NCBI RefSeq assembly: GCF_900078335.1
Contig: NZ_FKBR01000033.1
Coordinates: forward strand, 124,195 to 188,194
Source of the DNA: Bordetella trematum
Lineage (GTDB): Bacteria > Pseudomonadota > Gammaproteobacteria > Burkholderiales > Burkholderiaceae_B
Direction of reading: 5' to 3'
DNA: 64,000 nucleotides
Position numbers and translations under genes: made by a program. This document shows positions 37,187 through 45,426 of the stretch, one piece after another (the stretch's first letter is position 1; every line of letters begins with the position of its first letter). The notes beneath the pieces are model-generated. The model did no database searches. It was not told the origin of the DNA and saw only the letters and a list, made by a program, of their open reading frames with translations.

Positions 37187-38697
37187 GCACCGCCATGCTG
37201 GAACGCACGCCGGCCCTGCCCACAGGCGCGGACTGGAGCTTCGAGGCCCTGCAGCGCTACGACGAGGCGATCGCGGCCGTAGCCCGTGGCTATGGCCTGG
37301 ATACCTATCCCAATCAGATCGAGGTCATCACCTCGGAGCAGATGCTCGATGCCTATGCGTCAGCGGGGCTGCCGCTGGGCTATCCGCATTGGTCGTATGG
37401 CAAGGAGTTCATCCGCAATGAGCAGTTCTATCGCAAGGGCATGCAGGGGCTGGCCTATGAGATCGTGATCAACTCCAACCCCTGCATTTCCTACCTCATG
37501 GAGGAAAACACCCTGCCCATGCAGGCGCTGGTGATCGCGCATGCCTGCTACGGGCATAACTCCTTCTTCAAGGGCAACTATCTGTTCCGGCAGTGGACCG
37601 ACGCGGACGGCGTGCTGGATTACCTGGTGTTCGCGCGCAAGTATGTGATGGATTGCGAGGCGCGCCATGGCATCGAGGCGGTCGAGGCGGTGCTTGACGC
37701 TTGCCACGCGCTCAGCCTGCATGGCGTGGACCGCTACAAGCGCCCGCCGGCGCTGTCCCTGCGCCAGGAGGCGGCGCGCCAGGCCGAGCGCGAGGAGCAC
37801 GCGCGGATGCAATACAACGACCTGTGGCGCACGGTGCCGCGTGGCGCCGTGCCGCTGGCGCCTGCGCCGCAGGAGCGCTTCCCGGCCGAGCCTCAGGAGA
37901 ACCTGCTTTATTTCATCGAGAAATTCTCGCCCGTGTTGCAACCCTGGCAGCGCGAGCTGGTGCGCATCGTGCGCAAGCTGGCGCAGTATTTCTATCCTCA
38001 GACCCAGACCAAGGTGATGAACGAGGGCTGGGCTACGTTCTGGCACTACACCCTGTTGAACCATTTGCACCGGCAGGGCCAGGTCGGCGATGGCTTCATG
38101 ATGGAGGTGCTGCAAAGCCATACCAATGTGGTGTGCCAGCGCGGCTTTGACGAGCGCGGCTATGGCGGCATCAACCCCTATGCGCTGGGCTTTGCGATGA
38201 TGCGCGATATCCGCCGCATCTGCGAGGCCCCGGACGATGAGGACCGGCGCTGGTTTCCCGAGCTGGCCGGCGCCGACTGGCACGGGGCGCTGGACTTCGC
38301 AATGCGTAATTTCAAGGATGAGTCTTTCATTCTGCAATACCTGTCGCCGCGGCTGATGCGCGAGTTCCGCCTGTTTGCCATTGCCGATCACGAGGCCAGT
38401 CCGGTACTCGAGGTGGCCGCCATCCACGACGACGAGGGCTATCGCCAGTTGCGCAGGTTGCTGGCCGCCCAGCACGATCGCGACAACCAGGTGCCCGACG
38501 TGCAGGTGCAGCGCTTTCAGCGGGACAGCGATCGCGCGCTGGTGCTGCGGCATCGCCGCCACCGCGGGCGTGCGCTGGCGGCTGCCGAGGCCGAACAGGT
38601 GCTGCGCCACGTCGCCCGGCTGTGGGGGTTTCGCGTGCGCCTGGAAGAGGCCGGCGCCGACGGCACAGTGCTGGCTTACCGGCAGATCGACGTCTGA
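37183..38697 (+). CDS. SpoVR/YcgB family protein
   Basis: A 504-residue SpoVR-like protein and third gene of the kinase operon. Recognised by YDEAIAAVARGYGLDTYPNQ, GYPHWSYGKEF, HACYGHNSFFKGNYLF and MNEGWATFWHYTLLNHLH, whose conserved His/Glu residues look like a metal site. In sporeformers SpoVR influences the cortex; in proteobacteria the trio is linked to starvation. Overlaps yeaH by 4 bases. The 480 bases after it hold a structured leader but no gene. Confidence 0.95.
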   Translation: MSTAMLERTPALPTGADWSFEALQRYDEAIAAVARGYGLDTYPNQIEVITSEQMLDAYASAGLPLGYPHWSYGKEFIRNEQFYRKGMQGLAYEIVINSNPCISYLMEENTLPMQALVIAHACYGHNSFFKGNYLFRQWTDADGVLDYLVFARKYVMDCEARHGIEAVEAVLDACHALSLHGVDRYKRPPALSLRQEAARQAEREEHARMQYNDLWRTVPRGAVPLAPAPQERFPAEPQENLLYFIEKFSPVLQPWQRELVRIVRKLAQYFYPQTQTKVMNEGWATFWHYTLLNHLHRQGQVGDGFMMEVLQSHTNVVCQRGFDERGYGGINPYALGFAMMRDIRRICEAPDDEDRRWFPELAGADWHGALDFAMRNFKDESFILQYLSPRLMREFRLFAIADHEASPVLEVAAIHDDEGYRQLRRLLAAQHDRDNQVPDVQVQRFQRDSDRALVLRHRRHRGRALAAAEAEQVLRHVARLWGFRVRLEEAGADGTVLAYRQIDV

Positions 38698-38746
38698 TCG
38701 CAGGCGTTGCGCGAGACTGCGATTAGACGCGAACGTCGATAGCCCC

Positions 38747-39177
38747 TATACTTGGCAGCTCGTTTTAGCAAACACCAGACATCTGGCGGAGTGAAAACCG
38801 CTCCTGAGGATGTCCAGCATCAAGGCCGCGCACAGCGGCCCGGCAGAAATGCCGAAACCCCTGTCCAGGCCGCTCGCGGCCGAGGATGACACCCGCCGGC
38901 TCACAAAGCCGGTGCATTGCCGAACCGCATCGGGCCTTGCGCCTGTACCCGTCAGCCCCCTTGCGGTCACCAGACGAGCGCGCGCTCGCGCTGGCGGCAA
39001 CCGCCCATTGAGGCATTGACCTGTGTTCTTCATGGACAGGTGTCCGCTCGTGCGCGCGCGGCAGGGGATTCGCTTTCTGCAATGGGGTAATGCCGCCCAT
39101 CGCATGTTGCGCAACCGGCATCCGCGCGGTAGATGCGAGGGTGGCCGCAGGCGGACCAGTAAGGAAAAAAGACCAAG
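38747..39177 (+). promoter_or_regulatory. Long hairpin-rich leader of the sodium:solute symporter
   Basis: A TATACT -10 candidate lies at 38747-38752, leaving about 420 bases of untranslated leader. Consecutive small hairpins are visible: CCAG/CTGG (38775-38786), GGCCGC/GCGGCC (38824-38840), CGGCA-GAAA-TGCCG (38841-38854, a GNRA tetraloop directly abutting the previous stem), GGCCG/CGGCC (38868-38881), CCGGC/GCCGG (38896-38912) and ACCTGT/ACAGGT (39019-39041). The motif GAGGATG occurs twice (38806-38812 and 38882-38888). This could be a riboswitch, an attenuator or an RNA thermometer. I do not recognise a described class. Confidence 0.45.
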
Positions 39178-40866
39178 ATGCAAGAGACAGAATTCTTCCA
39201 ATTGTCGGCAACGACCGCGGTACTGCTATTGGTGGCGTTCTACGGGGCCACTTTTCTGATGTCGCTGATGATCGGCCGCAAGTCGGAGAACGTGGACGGC
39301 TACATGGTGGCCAGCAGCTCGGTGGGGTTCGGGCTGTCGGCGGCCAGCATGATCGCCACCTGGATCTGGGCAGCCTCTTTCTATGCCAGCGCGACATCGG
39401 GGTACAAGTACGGGCTCTCCGGGCCCATCCACTACGGGTTCTGGGGCGCCTTGATGGTGCTGTTCATCTACCCTTTCGGCAGACGCTTTCGCAAGCTGGC
39501 GCCCAAGGCCCACACGCTGGCCGAGGTGATCCACGCGCGGCATGGCGCATCCAGCCAGATGATCATGGCAGTGTCCAACCTGGTGGGCAGCTGCATCAGC
39601 CTGATGGTGAACTTCACGGCGGCTGGCGCGCTGGTATCCATGCTCAGCCCGCTGAGCTTCATTCAGGGCGTATTGATCGCCGGGCTGGGCGTGCTGTCGT
39701 ACACCCTCTGGTCAGGGTTTCGCGCCTCGGTGATGACCGACTTCGCGCAGTTGGTGGCCATGATCCTGGCCGCCATCGTCATCATCCCGCTGATTTTCTT
39801 CAACGCCGGCGGTCCGCAGATGCTGGAAGCCAATATGTGGCGGCTCAATGCCGAGCAGGCCGACTTCTTCTCGACGCGGGCCTTTCTGGAACAGGGCGCA
39901 CCTTATTTCGTGGCGGTGCTGGCCTATGCCATCGGCAACCAGACCATTGCGCAACGCTTGTTCGCCGTGCGCGAAGACCTCATCAAGCCGACCTTTCTGA
40001 CGGCTACCGTGGGTTATGGCGCGGTGGTGATCGGCCTGGGCATGCTGGGCCTGCTGGCGCTGTTCGTGGGCCTGGAGCCGGTTGATGGCAACATGAACAA
40101 CATCATCCCGCAGATGGCCTCGACCTATCTGCCGCCGGTGGGCATTGCGCTCTTTTTCATCCTGGTGGTGGGGTCGCTGTCCTCGACGGCCGACTCCGAC
40201 CTGGCCGCGCTGTCGGCCATCGTCATGACCGATATCTACGCCAAGAACGTGGCCCGCGGCCGTCCGTGCCCGCGCCGCATGCTGATCTGGGGGCGCGCCA
40301 CCATGATCGTGGCCACCATGATCGGGGTGATCTTCGCCAGTCTGCGGCTGGATATCCTGGTGATGCTGGTGTTTGTGGGGGCATTGTGGGGCGCGATCGT
40401 GTTCCCGGTGATCGTGAGTTTCTATTGGGATCGCGTCGATAACCGGGCTTTCTTCTGGTCGGTGATCTCTGCCGTGGCGCTCTTTACCATCGTGCGTTTC
40501 GAACTGATTCCGATCAGCGGCCCGGTTGCGGTGTTCTACGAGCTGTGCGCGGCCATCGGCGGCGGCGTGGTGCTGGGGTTGATGACGTTCGCCTTTTTCC
40601 GCCGCGAGCTGGCCATCGCGGTGGGCGTGATCGCGACCCTGGTGTTCGTGCCGTATTTCCTGGGAACGCTGCGCGAGTACATCGTCTTGCTGGGCTCGCT
40701 GACCGCCTATGGGGTGAGCACGGTGGTGTGCGTGGCGCTCAGCCTGCGCAGCAAGGAGCGCTTCGATTTCGATCTGCTGGCCGATCGTGTGACGTCCTTT
40801 CATGACGAGAAGGCCCGCATGCTGGACGCCGAGCCCCGGCCCACGCCGCAGCCCGCGCGCGGCTGA
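39178..40866 (+). CDS. Sodium:solute symporter (SSS family)
   Basis: A 562-residue sodium-coupled uptake protein with about 13 predicted membrane helices, starting LLLVAFYGATFLMSLMIG. Family features include GRKSENVDGYMVASSSVGFG near the first loop, GNQTIAQRLFAVR, and VVGSLSSTADSDLAALSAIVMTDIY in the helix-8 sodium-binding region (SSTADS). A cytoplasmic tail follows the last helix. AAGGAAAA lies before the ATG. It is followed 23 bases later by a one-helix micro-protein, a known arrangement for some SSS transporters. The solute is not evident: the sequence is unlike PutP or acetate ActP at the signature level. Confidence 0.93.
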   Translation: MQETEFFQLSATTAVLLLVAFYGATFLMSLMIGRKSENVDGYMVASSSVGFGLSAASMIATWIWAASFYASATSGYKYGLSGPIHYGFWGALMVLFIYPFGRRFRKLAPKAHTLAEVIHARHGASSQMIMAVSNLVGSCISLMVNFTAAGALVSMLSPLSFIQGVLIAGLGVLSYTLWSGFRASVMTDFAQLVAMILAAIVIIPLIFFNAGGPQMLEANMWRLNAEQADFFSTRAFLEQGAPYFVAVLAYAIGNQTIAQRLFAVREDLIKPTFLTATVGYGAVVIGLGMLGLLALFVGLEPVDGNMNNIIPQMASTYLPPVGIALFFILVVGSLSSTADSDLAALSAIVMTDIYAKNVARGRPCPRRMLIWGRATMIVATMIGVIFASLRLDILVMLVFVGALWGAIVFPVIVSFYWDRVDNRAFFWSVISAVALFTIVRFELIPISGPVAVFYELCAAIGGGVVLGLMTFAFFRRELAIAVGVIATLVFVPYFLGTLREYIVLLGSLTAYGVSTVVCVALSLRSKERFDFDLLADRVTSFHDEKARMLDAEPRPTPQPARG

Positions 40867-40889
40867 GTCCCTTTCAAGGAGCCATGAAT

Positions 40890-41009
40890 ATGCTGACTTT
40901 CTATTTTCTCGTCTGGCCGGTGATTTCTTTTGCGATCCTGGCGATTCTCATCGTTGCGCTGCGACGCGACATCCGGGCCGCCCGCAAGTCCGGCGATGCG
41001 ATGCTCTGA
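40890..41009 (+). CDS. Putative transporter small subunit (39-residue single-helix protein)
   Basis: A micro-protein reading MLTFYFLVWPVISFAIL..., with one hydrophobic helix followed by a basic, positively charged tail (ALRRDIRAARKSGDAML), so the tail should face the cytoplasm. The AAGGAG at 40876-40881 is 8 bases before this ATG but only 2 before an alternative ATG at 40884, which decides the start. It lies immediately after the sodium symporter and before a convergent AraC gene, 3 bases away. It resembles the tiny proteins encoded next to SSS transporters and probably assists assembly or regulation. Function is inferred. Confidence 0.8.
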   Translation: MLTFYFLVWPVISFAILAILIVALRRDIRAARKSGDAML

Positions 41010-41012
41010 GCG

Positions 41013-41804
41013 CTAGCGCCACTGCCTGGGCGGCATGCCCATGTGGCGGTGGAACATGGCGCTGAAGGCGCTTGGGCTCTGGTATCCCAGGTCCAGCGCC
41101 ACCGTGGTGACCGGCACGCCTTCGGCCAGCCGGCGCACGGCCTCCAGGAGGCGCGCCTGTTCGGTCCAGCGGCGAAAGCTCAGGCCGGTCTCGCGCAGAA
41201 AGCGCCGGTACAGCGTCCGGTCGCTGACGCCCAGCCGCGCGGCGGCACACGCCGGCGTGGCGGCCAGCGTCGGCTCGGCCAGCAAGTCCGCGCACAGGTC
41301 GCGCAGGTCGTCGCTGGCCGGCAACGGCAGCTCAAAGCCGCCGGCAGGCAGGCGGCCCAGTTCCAGCAGCAGGGCTGCGCTCAGTACGTCGTGCTCGGGG
41401 CCGCCCTGGCGCGGGGCGGCCGTCTCCGACACCCGCAACATCAATTCGCGCATCAGGGGCGTGACCTCAAGGACGGCGCACCCGGCCGGCATGTTGCGGG
41501 TGAGGCTGGCGTCCAGGTAGAGCGAGCGCATGTCCACGGTGCTGCTCATGCGGATCTCGTGCACGACCTGCGCCGGGATCCACAGCACCCGGGTAGGGGG
41601 AACAATCCAGAGCCGGCGCTGCGTGCTGATGCGCATCACGCCATGCGAGGCATATAACAGCTGGGCGCGTTCGTGCCAATGTGGGCGGACATGAAAGTCT
41701 GCCTGCAGCGTGCGCCTTCGCGTGACCACGCCCGGCGCATCCGGATAGACCACGCTGATGATGGGGGCGCCGGGCTTGTCGGGATGGGAGGCTGGTTTGT
41801 CCAT
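41013..41804 (-). CDS. AraC family transcriptional regulator
   Basis: A 263-residue regulator with an N-terminal cupin domain (DFHVRPHWHERAQLLYASHG) and C-terminal HTH pair (ACAAARLGVSDRTLYRRFLR, VTTVALDLGYQSPSAFSAMF). It is divergent from the MFS transporter and convergent with the symporter micro-protein. By position it most plausibly regulates the MFS gene. Confidence 0.92.
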   Translation of the reverse strand: MDKPASHPDKPGAPIISVVYPDAPGVVTRRRTLQADFHVRPHWHERAQLLYASHGVMRISTQRRLWIVPPTRVLWIPAQVVHEIRMSSTVDMRSLYLDASLTRNMPAGCAVLEVTPLMRELMLRVSETAAPRQGGPEHDVLSAALLLELGRLPAGGFELPLPASDDLRDLCADLLAEPTLAATPACAAARLGVSDRTLYRRFLRETGLSFRRWTEQARLLEAVRRLAEGVPVTTVALDLGYQSPSAFSAMFHRHMGMPPRQWR

Positions 41805-41883
41805 TTCTCGATAGTTTCAGTCAGAACACCGAGAGACAGAATAGTCGCTTCTCGGCACACTGGAGCATCCTCCCGGCTCTGGC

Positions 41884-43116
41884 ATGGCGACTTTCATGAA
41901 CGTTTCCGATCCTCCCCGACCGCACGCTCGTCCCGTGACGCTCTTGTTGAACGTGGCCCACGGCATCGACCATATGTTCCTGCTGATCTTCGCGACGGCC
42001 GTGGGCGCCATCGCCAGCGACTTCGGCTTTGCCCAGTGGGAGGACCTCATGCCCTATGGCGTGGCTGCCTTCTTCATGTTCGGCATCGGTTCCTGGCCGG
42101 CCGGCAAGTTGGGCGATGTGTGGGGGCGGCGGCGCATGATGCTGCTGTTTTTCTTTGGCATCGGTGCGGCCACGCTGCTGTGCGCGCTGGCCGGCAACGC
42201 CTGGCAATTGGCGGGCGCACTTGCCCTGGTCGGCTTGTTCGGGGCGATCTATCACCCGGTCGGCATTCCGATGATCGTGCAGCATGCGCCCAACCCGGGG
42301 GCGGTGATCGGCGTGAACGGGCTGGCGGGCAACCTGGGCGTGGCCGTGGCGGCGCTGGTGACCGGCGTGCTGGTCCAGACGCTGGGCTGGCGTGCGGCCT
42401 TCGCGGTGCCGGGTGCGCTGGCCATCGTCTGCGGCCTGATCTTCATGCGTGTCTGCCCCGAGGAGGCCGAGGCGCCTGCGCGACGCAAGGTCCGCGCGCC
42501 CGTCACGCTCTCGCCGCAAGCGCTGGCGCGCGCCTTCGCCGTGATGACGGCGGCAGCCATCACGGGCAGCCTGCTGTTCAATTTCACCACCAATGGCAAT
42601 GCGCAATTGCTCGATGAGCGCTTGCAGCACGTCGTCGACGATCCGGTGCTGGTGGGGGCCTTGCTGGCCGCGATCTATGTGGTGGCGTCGTTCGCGCAGA
42701 TTGTGGTGGGGCGCCTGATCGATCGCGTGGCGCTCAAGCCGCTGTATCGGTCCATTGCGCTGTTCCAGGTGCCCCTGCTGCTGTGGGCGGCCTGGGCGCA
42801 GGGGTGGGCGTTCTATGCCGCCTTGCTGGGGGCGATGATCTTCATCTTCGGCGCGATTCCTTTCACCGACGCCATGATCGTGCGCTATGTCGATGATCAC
42901 AGCCGCTCGCGCGTGGCCGGCATGCGCCTGACGGTGTCCTTCGGGGTGAGTTCGCTGGCGGTATGGCTGCTCGGGCCGCTGGTCAAGGAGGCGGGTTTTA
43001 CCACGCTGTTGCTGGTGATGGCGGGGCTGGCGGCCTGCACGGCGGCCATGGTCTCGCTGCTGCCGGGCGAACCTTCGTCCAATACGCCGCTGAAGCCGGC
43101 TCGCGCCGGCTCCTGA
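41884..43116 (+). CDS. MFS transporter
   Basis: A 410-residue major facilitator protein with twelve helices. It shows GSWPAGKLGDVWGRRRMM (loop 2-3 signature, about residues 67-84), FGAIYHPVGIPMI in helix 4/5, and a second half beginning after a short basic loop (ARRKVRAPVTLS). The YHPVG motif recalls Fsr-like exporters. An alternative start lies at ATG 41896. It is divergent from the AraC-type regulator across 79 bases. Substrate unknown. Confidence 0.9.
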   Translation: MATFMNVSDPPRPHARPVTLLLNVAHGIDHMFLLIFATAVGAIASDFGFAQWEDLMPYGVAAFFMFGIGSWPAGKLGDVWGRRRMMLLFFFGIGAATLLCALAGNAWQLAGALALVGLFGAIYHPVGIPMIVQHAPNPGAVIGVNGLAGNLGVAVAALVTGVLVQTLGWRAAFAVPGALAIVCGLIFMRVCPEEAEAPARRKVRAPVTLSPQALARAFAVMTAAAITGSLLFNFTTNGNAQLLDERLQHVVDDPVLVGALLAAIYVVASFAQIVVGRLIDRVALKPLYRSIALFQVPLLLWAAWAQGWAFYAALLGAMIFIFGAIPFTDAMIVRYVDDHSRSRVAGMRLTVSFGVSSLAVWLLGPLVKEAGFTTLLLVMAGLAACTAAMVSLLPGEPSSNTPLKPARAGS

Positions 43117-43133
43117 AGCGCGCCTTTCGCGGC

Positions 43134-44114
43134 TTACTGGGCCTTGATGCCTCGCGCCGGGATCAGTTCGGCCCACAGCGCCGTTTCCTTGGCCAGATGC
43201 TCCTGCAGGGCCTGCGGGCTGCTGCCGATGGCCTCGGCGCCGATGGAGGACAGCGTCTGCTGCACCTTGGGGTCGGCCAGCGCCTGGCGCATTGCCTGGT
43301 TGAGGGCCTGTACCCGCTCGGGGGGCGTGCCGGCCGGGGCAAAGGCGCCGAACCAGGGCATCAGCTCGTAGTCGGGCACCCCGGCCTCGGCCACGGTCGG
43401 CACATCGGGCAGCGCCTGCGACCGTTTGGCGGTGGTGACTGCCAGGGCGCGCAACTTGCCTGCCTGGATATGAGGTCCGGCCGAAGTGATGCTGTCGAAC
43501 ATATAGTCCACCTGGCCGCCGAGCAGGTCGGCAATGGCCGGCCCGCTGCCCTTGTAAGGCACATGCAGCATGTCGACCGGCGCCATGGCGGTGAACAGCT
43601 CTCCGGCCAGATGGATGGATGTGCCCACGCCGGCCGAGGCGTAGGTGTATTCGCCCGGCTTGGCGCGCCCCCGCGCAATCACTTCCTGTACCGAGGTCGC
43701 GTCATTGCGTTCGGCGTTGGTGACCAGCACGTTGGGCACCACGGCCAATAGCGAAACCGGCGCAAAGTCCTTTTGCGGGTCGTAGTTCAGCCCCGGATAG
43801 AGCGCCGGATTCACCGCCATGCCATTGGCCGCGATCATGATGGTGTAGCCATCGGGGGCGCTGCGGGCCACGCTGGACGCGCCGATGTTGCCGCCCGCTC
43901 CCGGGCGATTCTCGACCACGAAAGACGTCTGCATCTGGCGCCCCATGGCCTCGCCCAGGGTGCGTGCGATGCTGTCCATGGCCCCGCCAGGGGGAAAGGG
44001 AACGATCCACTTGACCGGACGCTCGGGGTAGCCGGCGGCCTGGGCGGCCGTGGCGGCGAAAAGGGCGCAGCCGGCCATCGCGGCACGGGCCAGAAGGGGG
44101 AACAAACGCATCAC
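43134..44114 (-). CDS. Bug-family tripartite tricarboxylate transporter substrate-binding protein
   Basis: A 326-residue periplasmic protein with signal peptide (LLARAAMAGCALFAATAAQA), then Bug hallmarks YPERPVKWIVPFPPGGAMD, VVENRPGAGGNIG and MPWFGAFAPAGTPPE. Two ATGs start it and either may be used. It is divergent from a CatM/BenM-like regulator with a typical LysR site in the gap, so it is probably induced by an aromatic or muconate-like compound. That ligand is inferred from the regulator only. Paralogue of the Bug gene near 4-5 kb. Confidence 0.93.
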   Translation of the reverse strand: MMRLFPLLARAAMAGCALFAATAAQAAGYPERPVKWIVPFPPGGAMDSIARTLGEAMGRQMQTSFVVENRPGAGGNIGASSVARSAPDGYTIMIAANGMAVNPALYPGLNYDPQKDFAPVSLLAVVPNVLVTNAERNDATSVQEVIARGRAKPGEYTYASAGVGTSIHLAGELFTAMAPVDMLHVPYKGSGPAIADLLGGQVDYMFDSITSAGPHIQAGKLRALAVTTAKRSQALPDVPTVAEAGVPDYELMPWFGAFAPAGTPPERVQALNQAMRQALADPKVQQTLSSIGAEAIGSSPQALQEHLAKETALWAELIPARGIKAQ

Positions 44115-44234
44115 TGTCTCCTGATTATGGTTCTTCGAGGCGCGCGGCGGCCCGGCTCCGGGCAGAGGGCTTACCTCTGTTTGCAGTATTGCAATGGAAA
44201 AAACCCCGGTCCAAGACTATATTGGTCGCCATTC

Positions 44235-44249
44235 ATACCTCCTGGGTAT
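44235..44249. promoter_or_regulatory. CatM/BenM-type LysR operator
   Basis: ATACC-TCCTG-GGTAT is a perfect dyad and matches the BenM/CatM consensus ATAC-N7-GTAT, also satisfying T-N11-A. It ends 6 bases before the regulator's GTG codon, in the divergent gap with the Bug gene. Autorepression is the natural reading. Confidence 0.75.
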
Positions 44250-44255
44250 AGAGAA

Positions 44256-45146
44256 GTGGAGCTTCGACACCTGCGCTATTTTCAGGCCGTGGCGCGTGAA
44301 GGCAATTTCACGCGCGCGGCTGCCGCCTTGCATATCGCCCAGCCTCCCTTGTCGCGCCAGATCCGGCAGCTGGAGGAAGAGCTGGGGGTGCTGCTGATCG
44401 AGCGCGGGGTGCGCGGCTTGAAACTCACCGAGGCCGGGCGGTTCTTCTACGAGCAGTCCATGCAGCTGAGCGCACGGCTGGATGAAATCGTGGCCGGCAC
44501 CCGTCGCCTGGGGGCGCAGTCGGCGCGCTGGTTCGGCATCGGCTTCGTGCCGTCGGCCCTGTATGGCTTCGTGCCCGAACTGATTCGTCATTTGCGCCAG
44601 GCCGACGCCCAGGTCGAAGTCGGCCTGAGCGAGATGAATACCCTGCCGCAGATCGAAAGCCTCAAGAGCGGCCGCATCGATCTGGGCATCGGGCGTATTC
44701 CCTTCGACGATCCGGCCATCGAGCGGCGGGTGCTGATGGACGAGCCGCTGGTGGCGGCGCTGCCGTTGAGTCACCCCCTGGCCAGGCGGGCCCGTCTCAC
44801 CCTGGATGAACTGGCCGCTCAGCCTTTCGTGCTTTACCCGGCCCGCCCGCGTCCCAACTATGGGGACCACGTATTGGGTCTGCTGCGCGCTGCCGGCCAT
44901 GCGCCGCGCGTGGTGCAGGAAGCCAATGAACTGCAGACCGCGCTGGGCCTGGTGGTGGCCGGCCTGGGCCTGACGGTGGTGCCGGCCAGCGTGCAGAAGT
45001 CGCAGCGCGCCGACATCGTCTGCCTGCCCATCGATGCCCCGGCCTTCACCTCGCCGCTGATCCTCAGCTGGCGACGCGACGACACCTCTCCCTTCCTGGC
45101 CCAGGCCATCGCGGCCGCCGACAGGCTGTCCCGCCAGGGCGCCTGA
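44256..45146 (+). CDS. LysR family transcriptional regulator (CatM/BenM-like)
   Basis: A 296-residue LysR protein. Its N terminus VELRHLRYFQAVAREGNFTR with AALHIAQPPLSRQIRQLEEE closely follows the CatM/BenM/CbnR subgroup, and the effector domain ends with LGLVVAGLGLTVVP. GTG at 44256 is chosen because the HTH starts at once, as in that subgroup; a long upstream extension is rejected as it reads through the Bug gene antisense. Subgroup members respond to aromatic-pathway intermediates (benzoate, muconate). It likely controls the divergent Bug gene through the site at 44235-44249. Confidence 0.92.
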   Translation: MELRHLRYFQAVAREGNFTRAAAALHIAQPPLSRQIRQLEEELGVLLIERGVRGLKLTEAGRFFYEQSMQLSARLDEIVAGTRRLGAQSARWFGIGFVPSALYGFVPELIRHLRQADAQVEVGLSEMNTLPQIESLKSGRIDLGIGRIPFDDPAIERRVLMDEPLVAALPLSHPLARRARLTLDELAAQPFVLYPARPRPNYGDHVLGLLRAAGHAPRVVQEANELQTALGLVVAGLGLTVVPASVQKSQRADIVCLPIDAPAFTSPLILSWRRDDTSPFLAQAIAAADRLSRQGA

Positions 45147-45161
45147 ACACGAATGCCGCGG

Positions 45162-45190
45162 TCCACAGGTTCAAAAAAACCTGCTAGAAT
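45162..45190 (+). promoter_or_regulatory. Promoter of tRNA-Ser
   Basis: TCCACA (45162-45167) and TAGAAT (45185-45190) at 17-base spacing, about 60 bases upstream of the mature tRNA. Confidence 0.6.
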
Positions 45191-45249
45191 CGCGGATTCC
45201 CATTTTTTGCATCTGCAAAAAAGCCCAAGCCGGGCGGGGAAGTCCATCA

Positions 45250-45340
45250 GGACAGGTGGCCGAGTGGTTGAAGGCGCACGCCTGGAAAGCGTGTATACGT
45301 TTATAGCGTATCGGGGGTTCGAATCCCCCTCTGTCCGCCA
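45250..45340 (+). tRNA. tRNA-Ser (anticodon GGA)
   Basis: A complete 91-base class II tRNA with encoded CCA. The acceptor GGACAGG pairs with TCTGTCC, the anticodon stem CACGC/GCGTG encloses loop CTGGAAA with anticodon GGA at 45284-45286, the long variable arm is ATACG/CGTAT, and the T arm is GGGGG-TTCGAAT-CCCCC. It reads UCC and UCU serine codons. Confidence 0.97.
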
Positions 45341-45392
45341 GACATGTTGCGGTAGATTGACTCAGAAAGCCTGCGGTCTTTCTGCCGCACTG

Positions 45393-45425
45393 AAAAAGGC
45401 CACCCGCCATGCGGGTGGCCTTTTT
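45393..45425 (+). terminator. Terminator of tRNA-Ser
   Basis: A perfect 15-bp stem, AAAAAGGCCACCCGC with its complement, around a CAT loop, ending in TTTTT and more pyrimidines. The leading A-run makes it usable in both directions. Confidence 0.92.
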
Positions 45426-45426
45426 C

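Noticed and set aside
38698-39177. Known riboswitch class (glycine, guanidine, TPP, cobalamin, SAM/SAH) or RNase P/6S RNA in the symporter leader
   Set aside because: None of the conserved core strings I know for these classes was found. The region is kept only as an unclassified structured leader.
45250-45340. Prophage or integrative element inserted at tRNA-Ser
   Set aside because: No integrase gene, no second copy of the tRNA 3' end seen nearby, and the following genes are metabolic. Only an old insertion is left as a possibility.
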